NCBI RefSeq assembly: GCF_001669775.1
Contig: NZ_LXWK01000016.1
Location: 248,001-312,000, forward strand
Direction: 5' to 3'
DNA: 64,000 nt
From: Rheinheimera sp. SA_1
Lineage (GTDB): Bacteria > Pseudomonadota > Gammaproteobacteria > Enterobacterales > Alteromonadaceae
The translations under genes and the position numbers were made by a program. Below are positions 54,076 to 63,418 of the stretch, one piece after another. The notes below the pieces were generated by a model. The model was not told the DNA's origin. It ran no database searches and saw only the letters and a program-made list of their open reading frames with translations. Every line of letters starts with the position of its first letter. Positions within the stretch are counted from its first letter, which is position 1.

Positions 54076-54933
54076 ATGTCTTACATAAGTGTCTATCGTA
54101 GTTTTATCACCGCACTGAGCCTGTGGATCCTGGCAGGTTGTGCCAGTGCTCCACTACCACCGGTGCCAAAAGACGATCAAAAAATTCAGCAACTGGCGGC
54201 AAAATATCAGCTGGCGGTACAGTTTAATCTCGACAACATCAGCGTTTCGCCGTGGGATTTGCGCTTTAGCCTGCATCAACATGATTCGCCGCAGTTACAA
54301 CTTTATCTTCGGCTTTTTCATGAAGAATTTCACAAGTTGCCCCCGGCGCTGATTCAAAAAGTTAATCTGAAACATATCGTGCTATTACAGCAACTCACGG
54401 TTGCCGAACAACCGAGATTGGCAGTGCCGGACTATGTGCATGAAGTGCTGTATTACGACACATCGGACACCAGAGGTATGCCGTATATGCCGCATCAGCG
54501 ACATGTGGTGCATCATGAGTTTTACCATATGCTGGAGCAGCAATTTTATGGAAGTGCTTATTATCGGGATCCACTCTGGCAGCAACTGAACCCGATTGGT
54601 TTTCAATATGGCAACGGCGGCGCCACCGTCCGTGATCCGAAAGTCGCCAAATTCTCTCATCCGGCCCCGGGCTTTATTAATCATTATGCGATGTCTGGCC
54701 TGGAAGAAGATAAAGCTGAACTTTGGGCTGTGCTTTGGACCACCCACGCTTGGGCAGCGGTTCAGCCGATGGTAGCGAGAGACAAAATTTTACAACGTAA
54801 AGTGCAGTTGCTGGTATCGCAGCTGGTGTGTCAGGTACCGGAACTTGTAGATCCGTTGCTGCCGCGTTTACAAAGTGTGTCGCTGAACTTGTTACCTTGT
54901 GATCGTTTCGCAGCAGCGGCCCAAAGTTATTGA
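54076..54933 (+). CDS. Putative zinc metallopeptidase lipoprotein (HExxH)
   Basis: A 285-residue protein with a lipobox (LWILAGC, Cys22), so probably lipid-anchored to the periplasmic side of a membrane. VVHHEFYHMLE holds the HExxH zinc motif, with a likely third ligand in the later segment GLEEDKAELWAVLW, where a downstream Glu serves in gluzincin-type peptidases. I do not recognise a named family. It follows the LytTR regulator by 6 bp and is followed 48 bp later by the PepSY gene, so it probably belongs to the same operon. Confidence 0.78.
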   Translation: MSYISVYRSFITALSLWILAGCASAPLPPVPKDDQKIQQLAAKYQLAVQFNLDNISVSPWDLRFSLHQHDSPQLQLYLRLFHEEFHKLPPALIQKVNLKHIVLLQQLTVAEQPRLAVPDYVHEVLYYDTSDTRGMPYMPHQRHVVHHEFYHMLEQQFYGSAYYRDPLWQQLNPIGFQYGNGGATVRDPKVAKFSHPAPGFINHYAMSGLEEDKAELWAVLWTTHAWAAVQPMVARDKILQRKVQLLVSQLVCQVPELVDPLLPRLQSVSLNLLPCDRFAAAAQSY

Positions 54934-54981
54934 TAATGATTCCTCTTACCATTAAACTGCGAGCACTTTGTTCCGTTTTTA

Positions 54982-56127
54982 ATGATGTCGATGGCAATGT
55001 TGAGTAATAAATCGTGGTTTAAGCTGCATGGCTGGTGTTCGTTGCCGGTGTGGCTGATTTTTTGTTTTGTCTGTTTGACCGGTACTATTGCGGTGTTGAG
55101 TCATGAGCTCACCTGGTTGACGAACCCTGCTGCGCGGGCCAGCAATCCACAGGATAAACCCGCGTTGCCAATCAGCCAGCTCGTCGCGACAGTGCAGCAG
55201 AAATTCCCCACCGCCGATGTTGGCAATGTGATGACGTTTGAGCCTTATCTGGTGCATGCCATCACTTTTACTGATCACGACAAGCCCTACGCCATCGCTT
55301 ATGTGAACCAGTACAGCGGTGAAATTCAGGAAATTAATGAAGGTTTAACCTTTATTGGCTTTATGCGCAGTTTGCATGGCTGGTTATTGTTTCCGTGGCA
55401 ACAGGTTTATAGCATCGGATATTACCTGGTGAGTGCGATGGCATTTGTGATGTTGGGTGCGCTGATTACCGGGCTGGTTATCTACAAAAAATTCTGGCGC
55501 TCTTTCACGCAGCCTAAAGTGCGGTTAACTGCCAACAAAGCTACAGTTCTGGCCGATTTACACCGCTTAGCCGGCGTGTGGTCGATTTGGTTTTTAATGC
55601 TGATGTCCGCTACGGGCTTCTGGTATCTAGCGCAGGCGATTATGTGGCACGCTGAAATTGACATAGAACCGCATGCACCGGTGGTTGCGGTTTCGGACCT
55701 GCCGACAACAGCAACGACCAACAGTCAGTCAAAACTATCGCTCGAAGCGGCATTACAAATTGCCAAACAACGGTTTCCACAGTTGCAGCCCTCCTACATT
55801 ATGTTGCCTGAACATCAGCGTGGTATGTATCAGATTTCCGGCGGTGGCGACCATATCTTTTACGACCAATACGCTTATGCATTGAATATCAACCCATGGA
55901 CCGGCGCTATTGTCAGCGAAAAATCACCTGAAACTATGACTGCGGTGCAAACCGTGATGCATATCGCTGACCCGCTGCACTACGGTACTTTGGGCGGTTT
56001 GTGGACCAAGTTTTTGTGGTTTTTCTTTGGTGTGATTTTAACCGGCATGTCGATCACCGGCTTTATGATGTGGGCAACGCGGTTGAAAAAATCAATGCGT
56101 GATGATGCCGAAGCAGCTTTTGCATAA
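54982..56127 (+). CDS. PepSY-associated membrane protein
   Basis: An inner-membrane protein of 381 residues with four membrane segments of the PepSY_TM family. TM1 (WCSLPVWLIFCFVCLTGTIA) is followed by a periplasmic PepSY domain (LVATVQQKFPTADVGNVM), then TM2 and TM3, a second PepSY segment (SLEAALQIAKQRFPQLQPSY) and TM4. HxxxG and conserved His residues (HSWLHGW-type patterns; here SLHGWLLFP and DLHRLAGVW) may bind heme or metal. Family members include ferric-reductase-like proteins and peptidase inhibitors; the upstream HExxH lipoprotein makes the second reading attractive. Start is at an ATG pair at 54982. Confidence 0.85.
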   Translation: MMSMAMLSNKSWFKLHGWCSLPVWLIFCFVCLTGTIAVLSHELTWLTNPAARASNPQDKPALPISQLVATVQQKFPTADVGNVMTFEPYLVHAITFTDHDKPYAIAYVNQYSGEIQEINEGLTFIGFMRSLHGWLLFPWQQVYSIGYYLVSAMAFVMLGALITGLVIYKKFWRSFTQPKVRLTANKATVLADLHRLAGVWSIWFLMLMSATGFWYLAQAIMWHAEIDIEPHAPVVAVSDLPTTATTNSQSKLSLEAALQIAKQRFPQLQPSYIMLPEHQRGMYQISGGGDHIFYDQYAYALNINPWTGAIVSEKSPETMTAVQTVMHIADPLHYGTLGGLWTKFLWFFFGVILTGMSITGFMMWATRLKKSMRDDAEAAFA

Positions 56128-56144
56128 TTGATCATCAAAAGACT

Positions 56145-56165
56145 CACTCATTGTTGAGTGGTTTT
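56145..56165 (+). terminator. Weak hairpin terminator
   Basis: CACTCA, TTGT, TGAGTG followed by GTTTT. A short stem, so read-through into the next gene is likely. Confidence 0.45.
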
Positions 56166-56201
56166 AGCAGGCTTTAGGCGTTTTTCGAATTTAGGAATTT
56201 T

Positions 56202-56666
56202 ATGACCAGCAAACTTTCATTTTGGCGCAAATATCGGTATCAACTCAGCGGCGCCGTATTGGTATTACCCTTCTGGTTTTTATACCAGTCGATGACTCCG
56301 GTGTTTCCGCCCGCCTGGCCAGCGCAACAAGTGGGTGACTTTGAAATCACCCCAATGCCGCTTGATTTAGAACAACCTTATGTCCATCACGAGGCTTATG
56401 TAAAAGATTTTATGTTGATGTTTAACAAAGGGAAAATCAGCGACATTCGTCAGGGTTATGTCAATATCGGCCCGCAGCCAGTGCCACTGGGTATTTTACA
56501 ACAAGCTGAAGATGGCATTCTGCATGGCAATCGTCATGGCCAACATGTGCATGCTATTGCCCCGCATACCTTTGCAGCAACCGATAAAATGTGGGTGACC
56601 ATAGAAACCTGGCAAGGTCAGCAATTGACGGCGAGTTGGGAATTGCCTGAGACGTTGTTGAAGTAA
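56202..56666 (+). CDS. Hypothetical membrane-anchored protein
   Basis: A 154-residue protein with one N-terminal membrane anchor (LSGAVLVLPFWFLYQS) and a periplasmic domain. A His-rich stretch (GNRHGQHVHAIAPH) could bind metal. I recall similar proteins beside TonB receptors and PepSY proteins in iron-related loci, but I cannot name the family. The pattern PPAWPAQQVGDFEITPMPLD looks conserved. AGGA lies before the ATG. It is on the same strand as the PepSY gene, 74 bp away. Confidence 0.7.
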   Translation: MTSKLSFWRKYRYQLSGAVLVLPFWFLYQSMTPVFPPAWPAQQVGDFEITPMPLDLEQPYVHHEAYVKDFMLMFNKGKISDIRQGYVNIGPQPVPLGILQQAEDGILHGNRHGQHVHAIAPHTFAATDKMWVTIETWQGQQLTASWELPETLLK

Positions 56667-56726
56667 TTAGGGCATGGCACATGTTCGATGATGCTTTGCG
56701 ACAAGGCTCTGATTTAATTATAAAGT

Positions 56727-56836
56727 GTAGGGCGGACTCGGCCGAAGGCTAGTCCGCCGCTCATCAGGATAAACCCAAACCTACGAATAGCCACAAATTC
56801 GGCGCACTACCGCTGACGCGGTGAGTGACGCCCTAC
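56727..56836. repeat. Interspersed repeat with inverted ends, copy 2
   Basis: A 110-bp element starting GTAGGGCGGACTCGG and ending GTGAGTGACGCCCTAC. It shares both ends and nearly the whole right arm with the 20691-20786 copy; the two differ mainly by an insertion in the centre. It has no coding capacity. It sits between two convergent transcription units. Confidence 0.75.
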
Positions 56837-56946
56837 TTTGTCTTAAATCATCACGTTAAACGTAATTCTCCATCGGGCGCTACTCGCCGAGGCGGCGGCA
56901 ATACGCCACATGCCGCGACAACTAAAGCGCATCCTTGCCCCAATCA

Positions 56947-59076
56947 TCAAAAGTTATAAGTCATACCTAAACTGACATTCCGTGGGCTGCCATAACCGTA
57001 TTGCTCAAAGAAACCAATCTGGCTGAAGTAGGTTTCATCAAACAGGTTGTCGATATTCAGCTGCACCGAGAATTGTTCAGATACGCTGTAACGCGCCATT
57101 AAATTCACCAGACTAAAAGCATCCTGGGTTAATTTTTTCGCACCGACGCCGCTGTATTGGGATCCTTCCCAGCTCACACCACCACCAATTTCCAGACCTG
57201 GCACCCACTGTGCGATGTCCAGTGTCGTAAACAGATTCAGCTTTTTACGTGGATGATCAGTATTCACTTCAGTACCGGCAGCATCTTCGGCTTTAAACTG
57301 CGAATAACCGGCCGAAAGTTTCCAGATTTCAGAGATCTGGCCAATCACTTCCAGTTCAAAACCGGTACTTTCGACACCATCAGCAGCGGCGTAAATCATC
57401 TCAATCGGTCTGTCCGGGAATGGCATATTGGTATTTTGTGCCAGATTGTCTTGTTGTACCTGAAACACCGCAAATGATGTCTGCAGTGCACCATTCAACA
57501 ACGCACTTTTTAACCCCAGTTCACGGTTAGTGCCGGTGACCGGATCGATATATTTACCTGTCACATCACGGGCGTTTTGCGGTTTAAAAATTTCAGTTTG
57601 GCTGATATACAAATTATGGTCTGCGGCAACCTGATACATCAAACCAGCGTAAGGCACAAATACGGTATCATCACCGAAGTTTGCATCAACACCCCAGCTG
57701 AAGCCTTCGCGCTGCCAACTCGACAAGCGGCCACCGGCAATCAGCTTTAAATCGTCGGTTAGCGTCAGCCGGGTTGCAGCGTAAAAACCATCCTGTTCGG
57801 TTTCAACATCCTCCTGCCGATCGCCGGTTGTAGCAAAAGTATGCTCGGGATAACTGCCATCCCACTGGTAAAAATTACCGATCCCGATATAAGCAGAAGT
57901 CTGTTTATATGTGTCGGTTTGTGCTTCCTGTTTGCTTTTGAGCGCGCCGACCACAAACTCATGGCTACGGCCAATCAGCTCAAAATCACCTTTTAACTGC
58001 AGATCAAGGCTACTTTGTTTACTAAAGCCGCTGCTTTTATAGGGCCATGGTTCTAAACCAATGCCGGTTTGTTTATCCAACATGCCGTAGACATAAAGTA
58101 ATTTAGTGTCGGCGGTATTCTTGTTGTGGTTAAAGCTGATTTTTCCAGCCCAGCCGTTGCTGAAAGTATGTTCCAGGTTAGCAAAGGTATTGGCATTGGT
58201 CGATTGCCAGTAGGTCCAGTCGGCGGAAGAAGTGACTGATGGATCCCAATTGGTTTGAGTACCATCGGTAAACCAGGCTGCTAAACCGCCCCAGGTTGAA
58301 CCTTCCGGCTGGTTATCCTGATAGCTGCTACCAAAACTCAGCAGCGTACTGTCGGTGAGATCGGCATCAATCACGCCGTAAAGCACGGTTTTATCTTCCG
58401 AAGTGATGCTCATAAAACTATCACCGGCTTCTTTTTTTGCGACTAACCTTGCCCGCACTTTGTCGTCAGCGGTGATTGCTGAAGATACATCGGCCGTGAC
58501 AAATTTATTGTTCCAGCTGCCGATACCGGCATTGATATAACCGGTGAGGTCGGTCGCATTTGCATGTTTGCGCACCAGATTAATCGATGCTGACGGATCA
58601 CCGGCCCCCGTTAACAGACCAGTCGCACCCCGCACTACTTCAATCCGCTCGTAAATAGAAACATCAGTAATAGTTTCACCGGAATCACCTGCCAAAGACC
58701 AGGCCATTGGCACGCCATCAATCTGATATTTATCAATATCAAAGCCACGGGCGCTAAAGGTATTGCGGGTAGAGTCTACTTGTTTGGCCGACAAACCAAC
58801 GGTCTGACCAACCACTTCGTTAATCGAACTAAAAGCCTGATCGGTAATACGCTGGGCCGTAATAATACTGACCGACTGTGGCGTTTCCAGCAAACTTAAA
58901 CCAAGACCGGTGGCGGTATCGATATTTTCGTTGACGGTGTATTTCCCTACAACTTCAATTCGTTCCAGGTCTTTTTCCGCAGCGGCATTGTCCTGCGCAC
59001 TCACACTTAAACTGAACAATGCCAGCTGGGTCGCAATCACTAACGGCAATTTGATAAAGTGGTTTTGGTTTGGCAT
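56947..59076 (-). CDS. TonB-dependent siderophore receptor (FhuE/FpvA-like)
   Basis: An outer-membrane ferric-siderophore receptor of 709 residues. The signal peptide ends SVSAQD, and RIEVVGKYTVNE follows as TonB-box region. The plug has LSLLETPQSVSIITAQRI, NTFSARGFDIDKYQIDGVP and RIEVVRGATGLLTGAGDPSASINLVRK, the classical siderophore-receptor signatures. A barrel follows, ending GMTYNF. The plug pattern is that of ferrichrome/coprogen/pyoverdine-type receptors. A possible Fur box lies upstream. The gene faces the pirin gene across a 207-bp region. Confidence 0.93.
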   Translation of the reverse strand: MPNQNHFIKLPLVIATQLALFSLSVSAQDNAAAEKDLERIEVVGKYTVNENIDTATGLGLSLLETPQSVSIITAQRITDQAFSSINEVVGQTVGLSAKQVDSTRNTFSARGFDIDKYQIDGVPMAWSLAGDSGETITDVSIYERIEVVRGATGLLTGAGDPSASINLVRKHANATDLTGYINAGIGSWNNKFVTADVSSAITADDKVRARLVAKKEAGDSFMSITSEDKTVLYGVIDADLTDSTLLSFGSSYQDNQPEGSTWGGLAAWFTDGTQTNWDPSVTSSADWTYWQSTNANTFANLEHTFSNGWAGKISFNHNKNTADTKLLYVYGMLDKQTGIGLEPWPYKSSGFSKQSSLDLQLKGDFELIGRSHEFVVGALKSKQEAQTDTYKQTSAYIGIGNFYQWDGSYPEHTFATTGDRQEDVETEQDGFYAATRLTLTDDLKLIAGGRLSSWQREGFSWGVDANFGDDTVFVPYAGLMYQVAADHNLYISQTEIFKPQNARDVTGKYIDPVTGTNRELGLKSALLNGALQTSFAVFQVQQDNLAQNTNMPFPDRPIEMIYAAADGVESTGFELEVIGQISEIWKLSAGYSQFKAEDAAGTEVNTDHPRKKLNLFTTLDIAQWVPGLEIGGGVSWEGSQYSGVGAKKLTQDAFSLVNLMARYSVSEQFSVQLNIDNLFDETYFSQIGFFEQYGYGSPRNVSLGMTYNF

Positions 59077-59138
59077 ATCAGTGTCTCCTCATATTTGCGC
59101 ATATCATACCGAAGGGAACCCAACAAAGAAACGCCATT

Positions 59139-59157
59139 AGCAATGATTCGCATTTAT
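59139..59157 (-). promoter_or_regulatory. Possible Fur box upstream of the siderophore receptor
   Basis: AGCAATGATTCGCATTTAT keeps the central AATGAT...CATT pattern of the 19-bp Fur consensus, with matches concentrated in the two half-sites and several outer mismatches. Its place 63 bp before the receptor start fits iron repression. Confidence 0.4.
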
Positions 59158-59283
59158 ATTGCGATTAATTTCCGGTTAAAATTGCTTGAAATACCCCCTC
59201 TTTACAGCGATGCTGCATCAATACGCAAAGCGCTTACATCTTGCTAGCTTCGATCTTGCTTCTCTCTTGCGAAAGGAAAACCA

Positions 59284-60225
59284 ATGACCAGCACCGACCT
59301 GTCTAACCCTGATCAACAAAACGACGATTTGGAACATGAATGCGAATTTTCCAACGGCTGCGACGCGATTAAGCTCATCATCACACCACGCGCCACCGAT
59401 TTAGGTGAGTTTTCAGTACGCCGTACCCTGCCCAACCGGCAATGCAAAACGGTGGGTCCCTGGATTTTCTTTGATCATATGGGCCCGGCTGAATTTGCTG
59501 CTGGCTCCGGCATCAATGTGCGGCCGCATCCGCATATTAATCTGGCAACCGTGACTTATTTATTTGAAGGCGAAATTCTGCACCGCGATTCATTGGGTAG
59601 CCTGCAAACCATTACACCAGGAGACATTAATCTGATGGTCGCTGGCAGCGGCATCGTGCACTCCGAGCGCGAACGGCCAGAACTAAAACAACAGCCGCAT
59701 CGTTTACATGGTTTGCAATTGTGGCTGGCGCTACCGGTTGAATTTGAAGAAATCGCACCGGCTTTTTATCATTACCCTTCAGCGATGATTCCGGCGACCA
59801 CAGTGAACGAAGTGCCGGTGCGGGTGCTGATTGGCAGTGCCTATGGCATGACTTCGCCGGTGAAAACCTACAGCGAAACTTTGTATCTGGAAGCCGAATT
59901 ACAACCCGGCCAGACACTGCAGCTACCTGATACCGAAGAACGAGCCTTATATCTGGCCAAAGGTACGCTGCAAATTAAAGATCAGCTGATTGAAGAATTT
60001 AATATGGTCATTTTTGCCGCAGCCAAAGGTGTCACTATTCAAGCAGTAAGCCATTGCCGTATTGCGCTGATTGGCGGATCCGCCATTGGCCAGCGGTTTA
60101 TTGACTGGAATTTTGTCTCCAGTCGTAAGGACCGAATAGCGCAGGCGAAACAAGATTGGCAGGACGGCAAGTTTCCAAAAGTGGTGGGTGATGAACTGGA
60201 ATTTATTCCACTGCCAAAAATTTAA
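59284..60225 (+). CDS. Pirin-family bicupin
   Basis: A 313-residue two-cupin protein. The metal site is intact in the N-terminal cupin: RPHPHINLATVTYLFEGEI gives two His, and GSGIVHSERE gives the third His and the Glu. RRTLPNRQCKTVGPWIFFDHMGP is the family opening. Pirins act as quercetinases or redox-linked co-regulators. AAGGA precedes the ATG. The small OsmC-type gene follows 61 bp downstream on the same strand, suggesting an oxidative-stress pair. Confidence 0.93.
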   Translation: MTSTDLSNPDQQNDDLEHECEFSNGCDAIKLIITPRATDLGEFSVRRTLPNRQCKTVGPWIFFDHMGPAEFAAGSGINVRPHPHINLATVTYLFEGEILHRDSLGSLQTITPGDINLMVAGSGIVHSERERPELKQQPHRLHGLQLWLALPVEFEEIAPAFYHYPSAMIPATTVNEVPVRVLIGSAYGMTSPVKTYSETLYLEAELQPGQTLQLPDTEERALYLAKGTLQIKDQLIEEFNMVIFAAAKGVTIQAVSHCRIALIGGSAIGQRFIDWNFVSSRKDRIAQAKQDWQDGKFPKVVGDELEFIPLPKI

Positions 60226-60286
60226 ACCGATTGAAATGTTCCGGTAGGCATTTAACCAACTCAAGCATGCAGCAAACAGGTGTCCC

Positions 60287-60697
60287 ATGACGATATATCT
60301 GCAAAAAAGTGAAAGCGGCGCCTTTCGCCAAACCATCCGCGTGCAGCAAGACAGTACGCAGCATACCTTATTCGCGGACGTTGCTGCAGCCCTCGGCGGT
60401 GACGATTCGGCGCCGGATCCACATGATATTTTTGACGCTGCATTAGCGGCCTGCAAAGCCATTACGCTTTTGATGTACGCCAAACGTAAGCAACTAAAGC
60501 TGGATTGGGTCGATGTCGAAATTAACCGCGATAACAGTCAGGAAGCAAAGGGGCTTTATCAGTTAAATGTAAGTATGAAGCTGGTCGGCGATTTATCAGA
60601 AAGTGAACAACAGCAATTATTAGCCATCGCCGATAAGTGCCCTATCCATAAACTGATGACCGCAACAACGGTGCAGGTGAATACACATTTAAAATAA
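60287..60697 (+). CDS. OsmC-family peroxiredoxin
   Basis: Small redox protein of 136 residues. The two catalytic cysteines are in ALAACKAITLLMYAKRK and IADKCPIHKLM, the expected OsmC/YhfA arrangement, with the conserved Arg/Glu positions plausible. It reduces organic hydroperoxides in this family. Its position behind pirin fits a stress response. ATG at 60287. Confidence 0.9.
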   Translation: MTIYLQKSESGAFRQTIRVQQDSTQHTLFADVAAALGGDDSAPDPHDIFDAALAACKAITLLMYAKRKQLKLDWVDVEINRDNSQEAKGLYQLNVSMKLVGDLSESEQQQLLAIADKCPIHKLMTATTVQVNTHLK

Positions 60698-60721
60698 TCG
60701 GCAGCCACCTTCAGCACCTTT

Positions 60722-60749
60722 GGCAGCAAGCAACATGCATCTTGCTGCC
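60722..60749. terminator. Hairpin after the OsmC gene
   Basis: GGCAGCAAG, 10 nt, CTTGCTGCC: a perfect 9-bp stem 25 bp after the stop, without a good T run. It may be a terminator of reduced strength. Confidence 0.5.
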
Positions 60750-60925
60750 TGTCCTTAATCTGCTCCTCTTATTTCCTTTTGATATATTCAAGTATATTTC
60801 AATTCTTTCTAGTTCTTGTTCGCTTGGTTATTATCTTAATCAGATGTTTAGACGGCCATATTACAAGCATTGCGGCACAACGGCCGCAATCCGCTGCAGC
60901 TGCCACAGATAACAGGAAGAATCAG

Positions 60926-61960
60926 ATGAGCTTAAAGTTAAATAAAATCAGTGGTGTCACCCGCATATTACTCAAAGCGGCGGCATTCATTTCAGCATCA
61001 GCGCTGTTGTTTAGTGCCAGCAGTTTTGCCAAAGACATCACGCTTCTAAACGTATCGTACGATCCAACCCGTGAGCTCTACCGTGACTACAACGCCGCCT
61101 TTACCAAGTACTACCAGAACAAAACCGGCGATATAGTGAAAATTGACCAGTCGCATGGTGGTTCTGGCAGTCAGTCGCGTTCGGTAATTGATGGCCTGCG
61201 CGCCGATGTCGTCACGCTGGCGCTGGCCGGTGATATTGACCCGCTGGCCCGAATTGGCAAATTATTACCGGAAAACTGGCAAAGCCGTTTACCGGAAAAC
61301 AGCGCACCTTACACCTCCACCATTGTGTTTCTGGTACGCAAAGGCAATCCGAAAAATATCAAAGACTGGGACGACCTGGTCAAAAACGATATTGAAGTAA
61401 TCACCCCAAACCCAAAAACCTCTGGCGGCGCTCGCTGGAACTACTTAGCGGCCTGGGCTTATGCCAAAAAACAATACGGCACTGATGCGGCGGCCAAAGA
61501 CTTTGTTGGCAAGTTATTCCGCAACGTGCCGGTACTGGATTCTGGCGCGCGCGGCTCGACCAGTACCTTTGTGCAGCGTGAAATTGGTGATGTGCTGCTA
61601 AGCTGGGAAAACGAAGCCTTTTTAGCGGTGAATGAACTTGGCGCTGACCGGGTAGAAATTGTGGTGCCAAGTCTCTCGGTACTGGCCGAACCTTCAGTGG
61701 CAGTGGTGGATAAAAACGCCAGCCGCAAAGACCAATTGGCTGCCGCTACCGCCTATTTGGAATACTTGTACAGCGTTGAAGGTCAGGAAATCGCTGCCAA
61801 ACATTATTATCGCCCGCGTGATCAAGCCGTCGCTGCCAAATACGCTACCAAATTCCCAACGCTGAACCTCGTCACCATCCAGGATTTTGGCGGCTGGGAC
61901 AAAGCTATGGCCGAACACTTTGCCGAAGGTGGTTCTTTCGACCAGATTTATCAGCGCTAA
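60926..61960 (+). CDS. sbp: Sulfate/thiosulfate ABC transporter substrate-binding protein
   Basis: Periplasmic solute-binding protein of 344 residues. The signal peptide ends SSFAKD, followed by [19 protein letters not shown], the sulfate-binding signature [40 protein letters not shown] and the closing [14 protein letters not shown]. The match to Sbp is strong. No CysT/CysW/CysA genes follow; the next gene is a proton antiporter, so this is an orphan binding protein whose membrane partners lie elsewhere. ATG at 60926 with AGGAAG upstream. An inverted repeat (ATATATTCAAGTATAT) lies in the 60750-60925 leader. Confidence 0.93.
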   Translation: MSLKLNKISGVTRILLKAAAFISASALLFSASSFAKDITLLNVSYDPTRELYRDYNAAFTKYYQNKTGDIVKIDQSHGGSGSQSRSVIDGLRADVVTLALAGDIDPLARIGKLLPENWQSRLPENSAPYTSTIVFLVRKGNPKNIKDWDDLVKNDIEVITPNPKTSGGARWNYLAAWAYAKKQYGTDAAAKDFVGKLFRNVPVLDSGARGSTSTFVQREIGDVLLSWENEAFLAVNELGADRVEIVVPSLSVLAEPSVAVVDKNASRKDQLAAATAYLEYLYSVEGQEIAAKHYYRPRDQAVAAKYATKFPTLNLVTIQDFGGWDKAMAEHFAEGGSFDQIYQR

Positions 61961-61979
61961 TAATTCCTGCAATGCAACC

Positions 61980-62004
61980 ACCAGCAACCCAGTTTGCTGG
62001 TTTT
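61980..62004 (+). terminator. Rho-independent terminator after sbp
   Basis: ACCAGCAA, a 6-nt loop, TTGCTGGT then TTT: an 8-bp stem with a short T run, 19 bp after the stop. Confidence 0.75.
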
Positions 62005-62036
62005 AAACTTGTGATTGTCACAATCATCACTCTACA

Positions 62037-63320
62037 ATGCGCTCGTTTTTATTCATGCTGGAGATGGTTGTGGAAGCAATGCCGGTAGGCGTCAGTGCCT
62101 TTTTTATTCAAATTTTAGTGATTTTACTGGCTGCTCGGGTAGTCGGCTGGCTGGCCGTACAAATTGGTCAACCGCGTGTCGTCGGCGAAATGATCGCTGG
62201 TATTTTACTTGGCCCAACCTTATTTGGCGCTTTCGCGCCGGACATCCAACAACAGCTATTTTCCGCCGAATACCGGCCGTTTTTGTCACTTGGCGCCCAA
62301 ATCGGCATTGGCCTGTACATGTTTTTGGTTGGCCTCGAATTCGATAACCAGATGTTCAAAAGCCGTGCCCACAGTGCATTGGCCATTTCAGCATCTGGCA
62401 TCATCGTGCCCTTTATTATGGCGTGTCTGATGGCAAGCTGGTTGTTGAGTTATGGTGGATTGTTTGCCAGCAATATCAGCTGGGCACAGGCAACTTTGTT
62501 CCTTGGCGCATCTATCTCTATCACAGCCTTTCCAATGCTGGCGCGGGTGATCCAGGAACAAGGACTGGCCAATACCAAACTTGGCACCTTAGTGCTGGCA
62601 GCTGGCGCTATTGACGATGTGGCTGCCTGGTGTCTGATGGCTTTGCTGCTGGCCAGCTTTGGCGGCGACGACAGCTTATTCTACAAAGCAGTAATTGGCG
62701 CTGTAATTTTCAGCGCCTTGATGCTGACCCTGGTGCGGCAGCATGCGCAAAAACTGGAACAATGGTACCAGGCTGAGGGCCGGTTAACCCCAAGATTGTT
62801 GTTGGTGATCCTGCTGTTGTGGGTGGCGAGTGTCAGTACTACCGAGTGGATTGGTTTACATGCGGTGTTTGGCGGCTTTTTGCTGGGAGTGGCGATGCCC
62901 CGCGGTAAACTTGCCGGGCATTTAGTCAAACGTTTACAACCGGTAGTGTTAATTGGTCTGGTGCCGCTGTTTTTCGCAGTGTCCGGGCTGAAAACCGATT
63001 TGTCCGTGTTAAGCCAGGGCACTTTGTGGCAGGTAGCATTGGCGGTGATTGCAGCTTCAATTTTTGCCAAAGCGGTGGCCTGTTATCTGGCAGCAAGGCT
63101 CTGCGGTGAAAACCATCCGATGTCGCTGGCGGTGGGTATTCTGATGAACGCCCGTGGCATGATGGAGCTTATTTTACTGAATATCGCGCTGCAAAATGGC
63201 GTCATTACCGCAGATTTATTTTCGGTGTTAGTGCTGATGACGGTGATCACCACCATGATGGCTACGCCGCTGTTTAACTGGCTACAACGGCGGCCCTCGT
63301 TTCGAGCGAAAATTCATTAG
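62037..63320 (+). CDS. CPA2-family cation:proton antiporter
   Basis: Integral membrane protein of 427 residues with about 12 segments, a Na+/H+ or K+/H+ exchanger of the KefB/NapA type. Signatures include QPRVVGEMIAGILLGPTLFGAF, LYMFLVGLEFD (substrate-site region), AAGAIDDVAAWCLMALL with the ion-binding Asp pair, ISITAFPMLARVI, and NARGMMELILLNIALQ. It ends after the membrane domain, lacking the TrkA-N regulatory domain of KefB/KefC. The start is uncertain: ATG 62037, ATG 62055 or the internal GTG after GGAG are all possible. Confidence 0.91.
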   Translation: MRSFLFMLEMVVEAMPVGVSAFFIQILVILLAARVVGWLAVQIGQPRVVGEMIAGILLGPTLFGAFAPDIQQQLFSAEYRPFLSLGAQIGIGLYMFLVGLEFDNQMFKSRAHSALAISASGIIVPFIMACLMASWLLSYGGLFASNISWAQATLFLGASISITAFPMLARVIQEQGLANTKLGTLVLAAGAIDDVAAWCLMALLLASFGGDDSLFYKAVIGAVIFSALMLTLVRQHAQKLEQWYQAEGRLTPRLLLVILLLWVASVSTTEWIGLHAVFGGFLLGVAMPRGKLAGHLVKRLQPVVLIGLVPLFFAVSGLKTDLSVLSQGTLWQVALAVIAASIFAKAVACYLAARLCGENHPMSLAVGILMNARGMMELILLNIALQNGVITADLFSVLVLMTVITTMMATPLFNWLQRRPSFRAKIH

Positions 63321-63332
63321 TCATTTTTACAA

Positions 63333-63368
63333 CCACAGCAAAGCCAATTCTATTTAGCTTTGCTGTGG
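63333..63368. terminator. Convergent-gene hairpin
   Basis: CCACAGCAAAGC, 12 nt, GCTTTGCTGTGG: a perfect 12-bp stem between the convergent antiporter and hydrolase genes. The stem is strong but no T run follows either arm. Confidence 0.6.
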
Positions 63369-63418
63369 GTATTTGTACTGGTTGTTTATTCTTCAGATCT
63401 ACGTTTGCAATCTGCGGG

